NCBI GenBank assembly: GCA_023301705.1
Contig: JALZUE010000056.1
Coordinates: 1-64,000 of the forward strand
Source of the DNA: Alteromonadaceae bacterium
Lineage (GTDB): Bacteria; Pseudomonadota; Gammaproteobacteria; Enterobacterales; Alteromonadaceae
Reading direction: 5' to 3'
Length of the DNA stretch: 64,000 nucleotides
A program made the translations under genes and the position numbers. The notes below the pieces were generated by a model that saw only the letters and a list, made by a program, of their open reading frames with translations, was not told the DNA's origin and ran no database searches. Position 1 is the stretch's first letter, and each line of letters starts with the position of its first letter. Positions 43,139 through 54,547 of this stretch are shown in pieces.

Positions 43139-43161
43139 ACTTGACCTAAATAGTAGGTTAT
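43137..43161. promoter_or_regulatory. Type 1 IscR binding site
   Basis: ATACTTGACCTAAATAGTAGGTTAT versus ATASYYGACTRWWWYAGTCRRSTAT. Confidence 0.75.
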
Positions 43162-43186
43162 ATATTTGATTAAATTACTCAGGTAT
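43162..43186. promoter_or_regulatory. Type 1 IscR binding site, directly abutting the first
   Basis: ATATTTGATTAAATTACTCAGGTAT versus ATASYYGACTRWWWYAGTCRRSTAT. Confidence 0.75.
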
Positions 43187-43247
43187 ATGTCTAATAGACT
43201 ATAAGTACATCGTCATTTATTTTAATAATAATTAATATGAGCCATTT

Positions 43248-43754
43248 ATGAAACTGACTTCAAAAGGACGTTATGCAGTAACAGCAATGTTAGATGTCGC
43301 TATTCATGCATCAACAGGGCCTGTTTCATTAGCTGATATATCAGAGCGACAAGGTATTTCTTTGTCATATCTTGAGCAATTATTTTCTCGATTACGTAAA
43401 CAGGAACTAGTCAGTAGTGTCAGAGGACCTGGTGGTGGTTACCGACTAGGTCGTTGTTATGCTGAAATATCAGTTGCTGATGTGATTAGTGCTGTTGATG
43501 AAAGTGTTGATGTAACTAAATGTTTGGGACAAGGAAATTGTCAGGGTGGTAAACAATGTTTAACACATACCTTATGGTCGGATTTAAGTACAAGAATAGA
43601 AGATTTTTTACAGAATATTTCACTTGCCGATTTAGTTGAGCAAAGGGATGTTAAAGCTGTTGCAGAACGGCAAGACAATACGCATAAATTGTTTAAACAA
43701 GAAAGTGCGATTGAAACAATGATAGAAACTAAAAGTATTATGGGCGGCTGGTAG
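43248..43754 (+). CDS. iscR: Fe-S cluster assembly transcriptional regulator IscR
   Basis: [21 protein letters not shown]; Cys ligands [13 protein letters not shown]. Confidence 0.96.
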   Translation: MKLTSKGRYAVTAMLDVAIHASTGPVSLADISERQGISLSYLEQLFSRLRKQELVSSVRGPGGGYRLGRCYAEISVADVISAVDESVDVTKCLGQGNCQGGKQCLTHTLWSDLSTRIEDFLQNISLADLVEQRDVKAVAERQDNTHKLFKQESAIETMIETKSIMGGW

Positions 43755-43793
43755 TTACCAGTCTGTTTAATTAAGTTTGGAGAAAGAAAGCAA

Positions 43794-45008
43794 ATGAAGC
43801 TTCCTATTTATTTTGATTACTCTGCTACTACACCTGCTGATAAGCGTGTTGCAGAAAAAATGATGCAATTTATGACAACTGACGGTTTTTACGGAAACCC
43901 AGCTTCTCGTTCTCATAAGTTCGGTTGGCAAGCAGAAGAAGCTGTTGATATTGCGCGTAATCAAATTGCTGATTTAATTAACGCAGACCCTAGAGAAATT
44001 GTTATTACTTCTGGTGCTACAGAATCAAATAATTTAGCAATTAAAGGCGCAGCTAATTTTTACGGTAAAAAAGGTAAGCATGTTATTACGTGTAAAACAG
44101 AGCATAAAGCTGTTTTAGATACTTGCCGTGAATTAGAACGCCAAGGTTTTGAAGTAACATATTTAGATCCAGAAGCGAATGGTTTAATTGATATTGCTAA
44201 ACTTGAAGCTGCTATGCGTGACGATACTGTATTAATTAGTATCATGCACATAAACAACGAAATTGGTGTTATACAAGACGTTGCTAAAATTGGTGAACTA
44301 TGTCGTTCACGTAAAATTGTATTTCATGTTGATGGTGCTCAAAGTGTCGGTAAAATTGACGTTGATATGCAAGCATTAAAAATCGACTTGTTATCAATCT
44401 CAGCACATAAAATGTATGGTCCTAAAGGCATTGGTGCATTATATGTAAGCCGTAAACCACGTGTACGTTTAGAATCTCAAATTCACGGTGGTGGTCATGA
44501 GCGTGGTATGCGAAGTGGTACTTTACCAACACACCAAATTGTTGGTTTTGGTGAAGCATGTCGTATTGCTAAAGAAGAAATGGCAAATGACTTATTGCAT
44601 GTAACTGCAATGCGTGACCGTTTATGGGCTGGCGTTAAAGACATGGAGCAAGTATTTGTTAATGGCGACTTTGATCAGCGTTACCCTGGCAATTTAAATG
44701 TTAGTTTCAACTTTGTTGAAGGTGAATCATTAATCATGTCATTAAAAGATTTAGCTGTATCATCAGGCTCTGCATGTACATCAGCTAGTTTAGAGCCTTC
44801 GTATGTTTTACGAGCGTTAGGTTTAAATGATGAAATGGCACATAGCTCAATTCGATTTAGCTTTGGTCGTTTTACTACTGAAGAAGAAGTAGATTACGCA
44901 ATTGATTTAATTAAGAAAGCAATTGGTCATCTACGTGATATGTCACCACTTTGGGAAATGTTCAAAGATGGTATTGATTTAGAATCTGTTGAGTGGGCAG
45001 GTCACTAG
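43794..45008 (+). CDS. iscS: Cysteine desulfurase IscS
   Basis: [43 protein letters not shown]. Confidence 0.97.
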   Translation: MKLPIYFDYSATTPADKRVAEKMMQFMTTDGFYGNPASRSHKFGWQAEEAVDIARNQIADLINADPREIVITSGATESNNLAIKGAANFYGKKGKHVITCKTEHKAVLDTCRELERQGFEVTYLDPEANGLIDIAKLEAAMRDDTVLISIMHINNEIGVIQDVAKIGELCRSRKIVFHVDGAQSVGKIDVDMQALKIDLLSISAHKMYGPKGIGALYVSRKPRVRLESQIHGGGHERGMRSGTLPTHQIVGFGEACRIAKEEMANDLLHVTAMRDRLWAGVKDMEQVFVNGDFDQRYPGNLNVSFNFVEGESLIMSLKDLAVSSGSACTSASLEPSYVLRALGLNDEMAHSSIRFSFGRFTTEEEVDYAIDLIKKAIGHLRDMSPLWEMFKDGIDLESVEWAGH

Positions 45009-45044
45009 TACGTTCAGTATTAGTGATAATTTGGAGAATATATT

Positions 45045-45425
45045 ATGGCTTATAGCGAAAAAGTAATCGATCATTATGAAAATCCACGTAACGTTGGTTC
45101 ATTAGACAAGAACGATCCAAGTGTAGCAACAGGTATGGTTGGTGCTCCTGCTTGTGGTGATGTAATGAAACTACAGTTAAAAATTTCTGATGACGGTGTT
45201 ATTGAAGATGCTAAGTTTAAAACTTACGGTTGTGGTTCAGCAATCGCTTCAAGCTCATTAGTGACTGAATGGGTTAAAGGCAAGTCAATTGACGAAGCCG
45301 CTGCAATCAAAAATACTGATATTTCAGAAGAGCTTGCATTACCTCCGGTAAAAATTCATTGCTCTATTTTAGCTGAAGACGCTATTAAAGCTGCAATTGA
45401 AGACTACCGTAGTAAAAACGCTTAG
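45045..45425 (+). CDS. iscU: Fe-S scaffold IscU
   Basis: AYSEKVIDHYENPRNVGS; LPPVKIHCSILAEDAIKAAI. Confidence 0.97.
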   Translation: MAYSEKVIDHYENPRNVGSLDKNDPSVATGMVGAPACGDVMKLQLKISDDGVIEDAKFKTYGCGSAIASSSLVTEWVKGKSIDEAAAIKNTDISEELALPPVKIHCSILAEDAIKAAIEDYRSKNA

Positions 45426-45440
45426 TTTTCGGAGAACCCC

Positions 45441-45764
45441 ATGTCTGTTACTTTGACAGCATCAGCAAAAGAACGTGTGCAATCATTCTTGGTAAATCGA
45501 GGTAAAGGCCTTGGTTTACGATTAGGAATAAAAACAACTGGTTGTTCAGGCTTTGCTTACGTACTTGAGTTTGTTGATGAGTTAAATGAAGATGATCAAT
45601 TATTTACGATTGATGGTGTTAATATCATTATTGATGGTAAAAGTTTAGTCTACCTAGCGGGTATTGAATTAGACTTTACTAAAGAAGGCTTAAATGAAGG
45701 TTTTAAATTTACTAACCCGAACGCTAAAGGCGAATGTGGTTGTGGTGAATCGTTTAACGTTTAA
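45441..45764 (+). CDS. iscA: Fe-S assembly protein IscA
   Basis: [37 protein letters not shown]. Confidence 0.96.
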   Translation: MSVTLTASAKERVQSFLVNRGKGLGLRLGIKTTGCSGFAYVLEFVDELNEDDQLFTIDGVNIIIDGKSLVYLAGIELDFTKEGLNEGFKFTNPNAKGECGCGESFNV

Positions 45765-45929
45765 CAAGTTATTTCAGTATTGATATTTTCAACTAAATTA
45801 TAAAAGTGCCTCATACCTAGTATGCAGAGCACTTTTTTATTATATAATGTCTATAAATTTATTCTTGTTGTTAGAGTAATTAAACGACACTTCGCTCTGT
45901 TTGTTCATTGGTTAAATTTGGAGTACGCC

Positions 45930-46457
45930 TTGAGTTATTTTGCTTTATTCGGTATTGAAGAATGTTTTAACATTAATGTGGCAAAGCTTTCACCTATTTA
46001 TCAAACGTTACAAAAAACAGTACATCCTGATAAATTTGCCCATGCCTCAGCACAAGAGCAACTGATTGCAGTGCAAAAATCTGCTGAAATTAATGATGCA
46101 TATCAAACACTAAAGCAACCGATAAAACGGGCAGAATACCTTTTAGTGCTTCGTGAATTTGATATGCCTTCAGAACAAGCGTCATTTCAAGATACACAGT
46201 TTCTAATGCAGCAAATGGAACTACGCGAAATGTTAGAAGATATTCAACATGCGAGTGATATTGATGCGGCAGTCTTTAATGCTAATGAAACCTTAGACAC
46301 TGAATATGAAAAGCTTGCTTTATCAATGGAAAAATCGTTAAACAACAATAGCAACGAAGGAAATTTACTAGCAAGTAATGACTTGCGTAAACTTAAATTC
46401 TTCGAAAAATTACGTATTGAATTAGATCTATTAGAAGATCAACTATTTGATGATTAA
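45930..46457 (+). CDS. hscB: Co-chaperone HscB (TTG start at 45930)
   Basis: SYFALFGIEECFNINVAKL; VHPDKFAHAS (HPD); GGAG SD upstream of TTG. Confidence 0.92.
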   Translation: MSYFALFGIEECFNINVAKLSPIYQTLQKTVHPDKFAHASAQEQLIAVQKSAEINDAYQTLKQPIKRAEYLLVLREFDMPSEQASFQDTQFLMQQMELREMLEDIQHASDIDAAVFNANETLDTEYEKLALSMEKSLNNNSNEGNLLASNDLRKLKFFEKLRIELDLLEDQLFDD

Positions 46458-46488
46458 TATCAACTATCGATTAGGTTAGAAAGTTACT

Positions 46489-48351
46489 ATGGCTTTATTA
46501 CAAATAGCAGAACCAGGTCAAAGCACTGTTCCTCATGAACATCGTTTAGCTGCTGGTATTGATTTAGGTACAACCAACTCACTGATTGCTACAGTGCAAA
46601 GTGGGGTGACAAATACATTGGTTGACGATAATGGTAATGATATTTTACCGTCTATTGTCAGCTATCAAGAAAACGACGTGCTTGTTGGTGCTGCAGCAAA
46701 AGCTTATGCGATTAATGATGCTGAAAATACAATAGTTTCGGCAAAGCGTTTAATCGGTCGTAGCAAAAGTGATATTCAATCTGCTTACCCATCTTTACCT
46801 TATGAATTTATCGGAGACGATAACAGCCCAAACATCAATACGCGCCAAGGTGCTATTAACCCAGTTCAAGTGGCAAGTGAAGTTTTAAAAACCTTGAATG
46901 CACGTGCTGAAAAAGCATTAGGTGGAGAGTTAACAGGCGTTGTTATCACTGTTCCTGCTTATTTTGATGATGCTCAGCGTCAAAGCACTAAAAATGCAGC
47001 TAAAATAGCAGGCTTAAATGTTTTACGCTTATTAAATGAGCCAACCGCAGCGGCTGTTGCTTATGGCTTAGACTCAAAACAAGAAGGCGTTATTGCTGTT
47101 TATGATTTAGGCGGCGGTACGTTTGATATTTCAATTTTACGCTTAAATAAAGGCGTTTTTGAAGTATTAGCGACTGGTGGAGATTCAGCATTAGGTGGTG
47201 ATGATTTTGATGCAGTGGTTGTTGATTATATTACCGAAAAAGCAGGTTTGGTTCGTCCACTATCATCTTCTTTAGAGCGAAAATTAACGCAACAAGCATG
47301 TACAGCGAAAGAGTCACTAACCTCATCTGATGAGCATACCATTGAAGTAACGCTTGATGATGGTAGTGTTTGGACTGATAATTTATCTAAAAAAGTGTTT
47401 GAACAATTAATTGCGCCTTTAGTCAGTAAAACGTTACGTGCTTGTCGTAGAGCATTAAAAGATGCTCAGATTAAAACCGACGAAGTCGTTGAAGTAGTTA
47501 TGGTTGGTGGTTCTACGCGTGTACCACTAGTACTTAGCGATGTTGAAAAATACTTTAAGCAGCAACCGTTAACATCAATTGATCCTGACAAAGTTGTTAC
47601 TATAGGCGCTGCAATTCAAGCAGATATTTTAGCCGGTAACAAACCAGACAGTGATGTATTACTACTTGATGTTATTCCATTATCATTAGGTTTAGAAACA
47701 ATGGGAGGCTTAGTAGAAAAAGTTATTCCTAGAAATACCACTATTCCTGTTGCTAAGGCACAAGAATTTACTACCTTTAAAGATGGTCAAACAGCGATGG
47801 CGATTCACGTATTACAAGGTGAACGTGAATTAGTTGAAGACTGTCGTTCGTTGGCTCGTTTTGAACTTCGCGGTATTCCTCCTATGGCTGCTGGTGCTGC
47901 ACATATACGTGTGACATTTAAAGTAGATGCTGACGGCTTATTAGAAGTAACGGCAATGGAAAAATCAAGTAATGTCCAGTCAAGCATTGTAGTTAAACCG
48001 TCATTTGGTTTAGAAGATACTGAAATTACACAAATGATTTTAGATTCAATGTCGAATGCCAAAGAAGATATTTCAGCGCGTATGCTTAAAGAGCAACAGG
48101 TTGAAGCGGCTAGAGTGATCGAAGTATTGCAAGCAGCAATTGCTGTCGATGCGGCTTTACTCAATCAAGAAGAACTTGAGCAAATAACTGCGGGTATTAA
48201 AGCGCTGGCCGATATTAGCCAGGGTTCTGATGTTGCTGCTATTGAGCAAGCAATAGAGAAATTAGGTAGGTTGACCGATACGTTTGCAGAGCGCCGTATG
48301 GACTCATCAATCAAAGTTGCCTTAGCTGGTCAAACAGTTGACGAGCTATAA
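46489..48351 (+). CDS. hscA: Hsp70-family chaperone HscA
   Basis: [45 protein letters not shown]. Confidence 0.97.
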   Translation: MALLQIAEPGQSTVPHEHRLAAGIDLGTTNSLIATVQSGVTNTLVDDNGNDILPSIVSYQENDVLVGAAAKAYAINDAENTIVSAKRLIGRSKSDIQSAYPSLPYEFIGDDNSPNINTRQGAINPVQVASEVLKTLNARAEKALGGELTGVVITVPAYFDDAQRQSTKNAAKIAGLNVLRLLNEPTAAAVAYGLDSKQEGVIAVYDLGGGTFDISILRLNKGVFEVLATGGDSALGGDDFDAVVVDYITEKAGLVRPLSSSLERKLTQQACTAKESLTSSDEHTIEVTLDDGSVWTDNLSKKVFEQLIAPLVSKTLRACRRALKDAQIKTDEVVEVVMVGGSTRVPLVLSDVEKYFKQQPLTSIDPDKVVTIGAAIQADILAGNKPDSDVLLLDVIPLSLGLETMGGLVEKVIPRNTTIPVAKAQEFTTFKDGQTAMAIHVLQGERELVEDCRSLARFELRGIPPMAAGAAHIRVTFKVDADGLLEVTAMEKSSNVQSSIVVKPSFGLEDTEITQMILDSMSNAKEDISARMLKEQQVEAARVIEVLQAAIAVDAALLNQEELEQITAGIKALADISQGSDVAAIEQAIEKLGRLTDTFAERRMDSSIKVALAGQTVDEL

Positions 48352-48378
48352 GTTTATATAACATTTAAGAAGACGATT

Positions 48379-48717
48379 ATGCCAAAAATTATTGTATTAC
48401 CTCATGAAGAGTTATGTCCAGAAGGTGCTGTATTAGAAGCTGATACAGGTGAAACAGTGTTAAATGTTATTTTAAAGAATGATATTCATCTTGAGCATGC
48501 TTGTGAAAAAGTGTGTGCTTGTACGACATGTCATATTGTTGTACGTGAAGGTTTTGATTCTTTAGAAGAAAGCGATGAGCTTGAAGATGACATGTTAGAT
48601 AAAGCGTGGGGGTTAGAGCCTGAATCACGCTTAAGCTGTCAATCGGTTGTTGATAGTGAAGACTTAGTGATAGACATTCCACGTTATACTGTCAATATGG
48701 TATCAGAAAACCATTAA
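48379..48717 (+). CDS. fdx: ISC-type [2Fe-2S] ferredoxin
   Basis: HACEKVCACTTCHIVVREGFDSLEESDELEDDMLDKAWGLEPESRLSCQ. Confidence 0.96.
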   Translation: MPKIIVLPHEELCPEGAVLEADTGETVLNVILKNDIHLEHACEKVCACTTCHIVVREGFDSLEESDELEDDMLDKAWGLEPESRLSCQSVVDSEDLVIDIPRYTVNMVSENH

Positions 48718-48741
48718 TATTTAGTTAAAAACAGGTGACAT

Positions 48742-48779
48742 AAAAAAAGGGAATAACGTAATTGTTATTCCCTTTTTTG
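48742..48779. terminator. Bidirectional terminator between fdx and pqiC
   Basis: AAAAAAAGGGAATAAC gtaatt GTTATTCCCTTTTTT. Confidence 0.9.
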
Positions 48780-48782
48780 CAT

Positions 48783-49397
48783 TTATAAACTAACGACTTT
48801 ATTAAGATCGATTGCTAACTGGGTTAATAGTTCACGCATTTTACTTACAGAGTGAGTAAAACCATCTACTTCAAGAGCTGTTTCTAAATAAAATGGTTGT
48901 TGAGGTGGTTGTATTAATTGCTGATTTTCATCATTAATAGCTTTATCAACCCATTGAAAGTTACCTGTTAAAATTATATTACCCGTTTTGGACGCATGAA
49001 AATGCTCGATAGTTATAAATAACTTATTACTTGGGTACCTAGCAGCATTGCCCTTTACTAAGGTGTAATTATTCGTACTGCTTGAGTTATTTAATTCAAG
49101 CGCTAAGGCTACCATAATGTCACTTTTTAATGGCTCTGCCCATAAATGTGATTGTGCGTAATATAACGAGTGTTCATCTATTTGCATTGCGATAAACGGT
49201 TGTTGTAAATATTCAGCAACTTCAATAATAAGTACAACTTCTTTTTTCTTCGGTTGTTCACTATCTGTAGAAATTAAACTGATTGATTTATTAATAGAAG
49301 GTGAGTTCAATAAATAATATTTGGTTTCTAATGTATCAGAAGTAGAGCTACAGCTAGCTAAACATAAGATACTAATAATTATTGCGAAAATTTTCAT
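48783..49397 (-). CDS. pqiC: PqiC-like ABC-type transport auxiliary lipoprotein
   Basis: Lipobox ILCLASCSS; third gene after pqiA-pqiB. Confidence 0.88.
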   Translation of the reverse strand: MKIFAIIISILCLASCSSTSDTLETKYYLLNSPSINKSISLISTDSEQPKKKEVVLIIEVAEYLQQPFIAMQIDEHSLYYAQSHLWAEPLKSDIMVALALELNNSSSTNNYTLVKGNAARYPSNKLFITIEHFHASKTGNIILTGNFQWVDKAINDENQQLIQPPQQPFYLETALEVDGFTHSVSKMRELLTQLAIDLNKVVSL

Positions 49398-51070
49398 TGT
49401 GTTGCTCCTGAACTCTTCTTAGGTTGTATTTCACGCTTAATACCAGAGTCAAAAATAAAGCTGTTAGGCTTTTTATTTAATTTATTAAATAAAGGTTTTA
49501 ATTCATGTAATAAACCCGTTAACGCTGATAATGTCTTTTGCAATTCATCATAGCTTTGTGAGCCTGATGAATAATCTTGACTTAATATTGATACGTTATT
49601 TAATGTACTAAGTATTTGTTTGGTTAATTCTTCTTCATTTAAATTATCTAGTACATCAGAAAACTCATCAGTGACTTCTTGGAAATCTAATGCTGCAGTA
49701 TTAAATTCACTAATTAATGAGTTACTGTTATTAAGTACATCGTTTAAAGGGAGGCTATTTAATGTATCAATAAAGTTTTCAGCTTTTGCTGCAAGCTGTG
49801 TAAATTCGCCATCAACAGACGGTATTACAGGCTGACCAGTATAGGTTTCAATGTTATCAACCGGTTGGTCATCGTAATGTTCTAATTGAACAAATAAGCT
49901 ACCTGTCAATAAACTACCTGTTTTTAATATTGCTTTTAAGCCATCTTTGATCCACAAGTCATTACGTTCAGCTAATAATTCCCTCCCCTCATGGTTGTCA
50001 GGCATACCCATACGACCAGGTTGCATACTAATTAAAATTGGGATTTTGAAACCTTTTTGTGTCATATCATGCTGTGTAGCTTCAGAAAGCATATTTGTAT
50101 TAAGTACCTCTCCGACCTTAACCCCTCTATACTCTACAGGAGCGCCAACATTTAAGCCTCTGATAGTATCATTTACTAGAATGACAAAGGTTAATGCATG
50201 TTTGTAGCGCTGATCACTGGCCAATTCATAATTAGGATAAATATCAAAGGTTTCATCTTCTTCTACACGTTCACCAAATGGCATGCCTTTGGGGACACTA
50301 AACGTTACACCATTAGTTAAAATAGTTTCTATGTTTCCAGTTTGTATACTTAAACCGTCAGCATTAAAATCAACAGTGTAACCACTTACATCCCAGAAAC
50401 GCGTGTTTGCAGTTATAAGAGTATGGTAAGGGGCTTTAATGAAAGCATCGTAATAAACGACTCTGTCTTCAAAGTCGAAGCTAGTATTTTCAAATTGCCC
50501 AACGGTTAAACCCTTATAAATAATAGGGTCGCCACGTGAGTATGCAAACTGATCGTTACTGTTTAAAATAATACGTAAACCAGGTGTACCTAGAGGTGTA
50601 AGAGGTGGCTCGTTTAAGGCAGTGAAATGGGTACTTACTTCATCAGAAACACCTTCAGACATTTCAATATAAACACCAGAAATAAGAGTTTCTAAACCTG
50701 AAACACCAGTATGAGATATTCTAGGAGACACTAACCAAAATTGACTATCTTCATGTAACAAATAATCAGCTGACTTTGAAACTCGTAATGTTACAGTAAC
50801 ACCCTTGCTATGTTCATTTAGCTTAATTGATTTTATTTCGCCAATATCAACATTTTTAGCCTTTAGTTTTGTTTTACCAACTTGCATGCCTTGTGCATTA
50901 TCAAAATCAATCGTAATTAAAGGGCCCTTAGTACTCCATTCGTAATAAACCATCCATAAGCCAATAAATACGGCAACAAAAGGAACTAACCAAATAATTG
51001 ATATTCTTTTGGTTTTAGCTACTTTAGCTTCTAATGATGGTTCGGTGTTTTGTTTAGAGTTTTCTGTCAT
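49394..51070 (-). CDS. pqiB: PqiB, MCE-domain protein
   Basis: Single TM followed by repeated MCE segments (GPLITIDFDNAQGMQVGKTKLKAKNVDIGEI; GLRIILNSNDQFAYSRGDPIIYKGLTVGQ; RGLNVGAPVEYRGVKVGEV). Confidence 0.93.
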   Translation of the reverse strand: MTENSKQNTEPSLEAKVAKTKRISIIWLVPFVAVFIGLWMVYYEWSTKGPLITIDFDNAQGMQVGKTKLKAKNVDIGEIKSIKLNEHSKGVTVTLRVSKSADYLLHEDSQFWLVSPRISHTGVSGLETLISGVYIEMSEGVSDEVSTHFTALNEPPLTPLGTPGLRIILNSNDQFAYSRGDPIIYKGLTVGQFENTSFDFEDRVVYYDAFIKAPYHTLITANTRFWDVSGYTVDFNADGLSIQTGNIETILTNGVTFSVPKGMPFGERVEEDETFDIYPNYELASDQRYKHALTFVILVNDTIRGLNVGAPVEYRGVKVGEVLNTNMLSEATQHDMTQKGFKIPILISMQPGRMGMPDNHEGRELLAERNDLWIKDGLKAILKTGSLLTGSLFVQLEHYDDQPVDNIETYTGQPVIPSVDGEFTQLAAKAENFIDTLNSLPLNDVLNNSNSLISEFNTAALDFQEVTDEFSDVLDNLNEEELTKQILSTLNNVSILSQDYSSGSQSYDELQKTLSALTGLLHELKPLFNKLNKKPNSFIFDSGIKREIQPKKSSGATQ

Positions 51071-52217
51071 GGGAGTCCTGCCAAATTAATTTTGGTTCAA
51101 AGGTCATTGCTGCTAGCATAGTAATAACAACACTGCCAGAGAAGGCTAGTGTTGCAGCGCCAGGGTATATACTAATGGTATTACCTAATTGAATGAGTGA
51201 AGCTAAAATGATGACAACAAAAACATCTATCATTGACCAACGGCCTACCATTTCAGCAGCTCGGTAAAGCTTAGTTCTTTCATTGTGTAAAGAATTGTGA
51301 GATTTTTGTACGCTATAATTTAGCCAAGCTAAAGTAATAAACTTAGCTACAGGTACAGCAATACTGGCAATGAAAATAATAATGGCTATTGGATATGAGC
51401 CATGGTGCCATAATAATAAAACACCACCAAAAATTGTGCTCGGATCTTCTTGACCCAATACCTGGGTATCCATAATGGGAAATGTATTTGCGGGGATATA
51501 AAATATAACAGCAGTAATTAATAATGCCCATGTTTTTTGAATGCTAATACTTGGGTTAATTGGCTCATCTTTATGTAAATGGCTACCTTCAGAGCTCGTC
51601 TGTTTTTTTAGTTGATTAAAGCGCGAGTAAAATTCGTGTTTATCAATATGAAGTACTACGGCGGTCATCGATACAGCAAATAAACTTAATGATATAAAAG
51701 AAGGCCCAAGGCTAATATCAGCCATTGCTAGAATTTTTACTAGACTGACTAATACACCTACTAAGAATATTTCTACCATTGCCCATGGTAATAACCAAAA
51801 AATTAATGTTAATACTTTATCACCATAAGGAGGGAGTTTTTCTTTTTTTATGAAGCCTAAGAAGTAAATTAAACTACTTAAAATAAGTAATGGGATAATA
51901 AAAATAGTGAGTAACTGAATAACGGCAAGTATTCCGTAGTCATTTGAGAATAAAAAGTTGATGCTTTGAGTAACCGTTAATTTATTTTCTAGACCTTGGG
52001 CTGAAAAAGACAAAAATTCAAAGGGGATAGAGGCTATCAAGAAAATAATTGCAGATACTGATAATGCCAAAATTCGTTCGGTTGAGTTTTTATGTTTTGT
52101 GGTTAATACAAAACCACAACGAGGGCATAGTGCTTTTTCGCCAATATTCAATTTAGGTAAGTTAACATGCAACCCACATTCATGGCAGGAACATTGTAAA
52201 TCGTTGCTTACGTTCAT
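51054..52217 (-). CDS. pqiA: PqiA integral membrane protein
   Basis: Zn-ribbon CHECGL...CPRCG, two paraquat-inducible A domains. Confidence 0.92.
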   Translation of the reverse strand: MNVSNDLQCSCHECGLHVNLPKLNIGEKALCPRCGFVLTTKHKNSTERILALSVSAIIFLIASIPFEFLSFSAQGLENKLTVTQSINFLFSNDYGILAVIQLLTIFIIPLLILSSLIYFLGFIKKEKLPPYGDKVLTLIFWLLPWAMVEIFLVGVLVSLVKILAMADISLGPSFISLSLFAVSMTAVVLHIDKHEFYSRFNQLKKQTSSEGSHLHKDEPINPSISIQKTWALLITAVIFYIPANTFPIMDTQVLGQEDPSTIFGGVLLLWHHGSYPIAIIIFIASIAVPVAKFITLAWLNYSVQKSHNSLHNERTKLYRAAEMVGRWSMIDVFVVIILASLIQLGNTISIYPGAATLAFSGSVVITMLAAMTFEPKLIWQDSHDRKL

Positions 52218-52357
52218 CTAACTCCCTAAAATGAAAACTAAATAATATCGGTAAAGTTATCGTTATTGATTAAAAATAATGTATTAGAATACCCAATATA
52301 ACGTAAATACCTCAAATAGATAAGAGCAAATTAATATTATATGTTTAAAAAGTAAAC

Positions 52358-53005
52358 TTATAAGTAAAACATCATCGCAAAATGACATGCGGCAGCTAAT
52401 AATACGAATATGTGCCAAATAGCATGGTTATACAGAATACTTTTCTTTACATAAAAAAATACACCTGAGCTGTAAAGTAAACCACCTGATAATAAAAGAA
52501 TAAGTCCTTGAATAGGCAATGCAATGTAGAGCTTGTTAATGATAAAAAGTGACATAAACCCCATACCTAAATAAGTCGATAAAGATAATACTTTATATTG
52601 TGTGCCAAAAATCACCTTAAATATAATGCCTAATGTCGCTAATCCCCAGATAACTATTAGTAAATTCTTCGTTAATGACCCTTCGAATAAAGTGACTAGT
52701 AAAGGTGTATAAGTACCGGCGATTAATAAATATATAGCGCAGTGATCAAGTGTTTTAAATTTACGTTTTAAGTTAGTAGTTTTAACTGCGTGATAAAAAG
52801 TAGAAGCGAGTAATAAGGTGATTAATGAGCAACCATAAATAAAAAATGCAATAAGTCTGCTGATGTTAGTTTGGTTGAATTCATGAGCGAATAAGAAAAA
52901 CAAACCAATAACCGCAAATAAGGCACCAACACCATGAGTTAATGTATTAGCTAACTCTTCTTTTGCAGAGTAGGTTGAATCTGTTTTTAATGGTGAGGTA
53001 GGCAT
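52358..53005 (-). CDS. Hemolysin III family (PAQR-like) membrane protein
   Basis: EELANTLTHGVGALFAVIGL; TFYHAVKTTNLKRKFKTLDHCAIYLLIAGTYTP. Confidence 0.92.
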   Translation of the reverse strand: MPTSPLKTDSTYSAKEELANTLTHGVGALFAVIGLFFLFAHEFNQTNISRLIAFFIYGCSLITLLLASTFYHAVKTTNLKRKFKTLDHCAIYLLIAGTYTPLLVTLFEGSLTKNLLIVIWGLATLGIIFKVIFGTQYKVLSLSTYLGMGFMSLFIINKLYIALPIQGLILLLSGGLLYSSGVFFYVKKSILYNHAIWHIFVLLAAACHFAMMFYL

Positions 53006-53178
53006 AATTTACTACTCTTATAGTTAGTAGTAATGTAACTACAATTATAGCCAGCAGGTGCAAAGCATATTTGGTTAAGGTAACAGAACCAAACAATGAT
53101 TGTAAGTGAGCCTACTTTTTATTATTTATGCATATAAACTGATTATAAATAACTTTTAACAGAGATATAAATATGCTA

Positions 53179-53194
53179 CTGTTTATTCATACAG
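53179..53194. promoter_or_regulatory. LexA (SOS) box upstream of yebG
   Basis: CTGTTTATTCATACAG = CTGT-N8-ACAG. Confidence 0.8.
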
Positions 53195-53304
53195 TTCCTG
53201 TGTGCTATATCATTTTAGTCTGGTTTCTAACATTCTAACTCTTAATTGTTTAGAAATGTGTTTACTAATTAACTTTGTAGCTTAAATATTATTGAGGAAA
53301 TCTA

Positions 53305-53619
53305 ATGGCAGTTGAAAGTCGCTTTGTTGTAATAAGAAATGGTGTGGAGGTTCAAACGTTCATGGATAAAAAAACAGCAGATGATTATGACAAAATGTTG
53401 GATATTGCTGATAATTTAATGGGAGTTTTTAATAAGGCACCAGTAGAGCTATCAGAAGACGTTATCGAAGAGCTTAGTATTTATTTAGCACAAAATAGAG
53501 ATGATGTACTTGTTGCTATTCAAGCTAAAAAAGCCGCAGTAAAAAAGGCAGCTAAATCAGCAACAAAACCAGCGACTAAGAAAGATACAGCTGACGCTAA
53601 CAATGAAGATATAAAGTAA
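53305..53619 (+). CDS. yebG: YebG-like SOS-associated protein with Lys/Ala-rich tail
   Basis: MAVESRFVVIRNGVEVQTFMDKKTADDYDKMLDIADNL; LexA box upstream. Confidence 0.88.
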   Translation: MAVESRFVVIRNGVEVQTFMDKKTADDYDKMLDIADNLMGVFNKAPVELSEDVIEELSIYLAQNRDDVLVAIQAKKAAVKKAAKSATKPATKKDTADANNEDIK

Positions 53620-53682
53620 TTCATTATTTTTGTTTTTAGCGATATTTGATCAAGAATTATTCATTAAGTTACAAATACAATT

Positions 53683-54429
53683 GTGTTTAACTATCAATTA
53701 TACTTTAGTAAAAAACGTAAAACGCTAGGACTACAAGTCAAAAAAGGGCAGCTGACTGTTCGTGCGCCGAGTTTTTTAACAGAAGCACAAGTGGAAGCGT
53801 TTGTTCTAAGTAAGAAGTTATGGATAGAAAAGAAGCTAGCATTATCTCAACAGCCCGACATTAAAAGTACATCTACTTTTGATTACTCTGATGGTGATAC
53901 TTTATTTGTTTTCGGTATAAAACGAATTATATCTATTCAACAACAACGCTTAGTTCATGAAAAACAGAACCCGCTAAACAATACTTCAGATGTAGATTCC
54001 AATATTACGTTGACATCGCAGCAACTTATTATCACTTTACCTACTGAGCAATATCATGCTTCAGATAGGCGTTTATTTGTTAGAGCAATACTTCAGCAAT
54101 GGTTTGATGAGCAGATTTCCCAGTATGTATTAAGTGTATTACCTGTATTTGAGCAGCAAATGAACTTGTTTTCTCAAGGTGTTAAATTTCGTATTTATAA
54201 GTCAAGGTGGGGAAGTTGTAATAGTAGGCAGCAATTAACCTTTAATAGCTTGCTAGCCATGGCACCACATTACGTTATTGATTATGTAATAATTCACGAA
54301 TTAGCGCATATTAAACACATGAATCATTCAATCATTTTTTGGCAATTAGTTGATTGTTATTGTCATCAGGTTGATAGCGCAAAAACTTGGCTTAAAGCAC
54401 ATCATAAAGTTCTTCATTTACCAGATTAA
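53683..54429 (+). CDS. YgjP/M48-like zinc metallohydrolase (DUF45), GTG start
   Basis: RWGSCNSRQQLTFNSLLAMAPHYVIDYVIIHELAHIKHMNHS. Confidence 0.88.
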   Translation: MFNYQLYFSKKRKTLGLQVKKGQLTVRAPSFLTEAQVEAFVLSKKLWIEKKLALSQQPDIKSTSTFDYSDGDTLFVFGIKRIISIQQQRLVHEKQNPLNNTSDVDSNITLTSQQLIITLPTEQYHASDRRLFVRAILQQWFDEQISQYVLSVLPVFEQQMNLFSQGVKFRIYKSRWGSCNSRQQLTFNSLLAMAPHYVIDYVIIHELAHIKHMNHSIIFWQLVDCYCHQVDSAKTWLKAHHKVLHLPD

Positions 54430-54547
54430 ATAACTTAAATTTCGTTATTATTTTATCTTTATTGTTACTTCTTTTATATCTACGATTAGTTGGCGTTTTA
54501 AACGTTTTTTTGTTGACAAAACTACACTTTTCAGGCATTTTATCGCC

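Noticed and set aside
47805-48164. 119-aa minus-strand ORF opposite hscA
   Set aside because: Antisense shadow; no independent signals.
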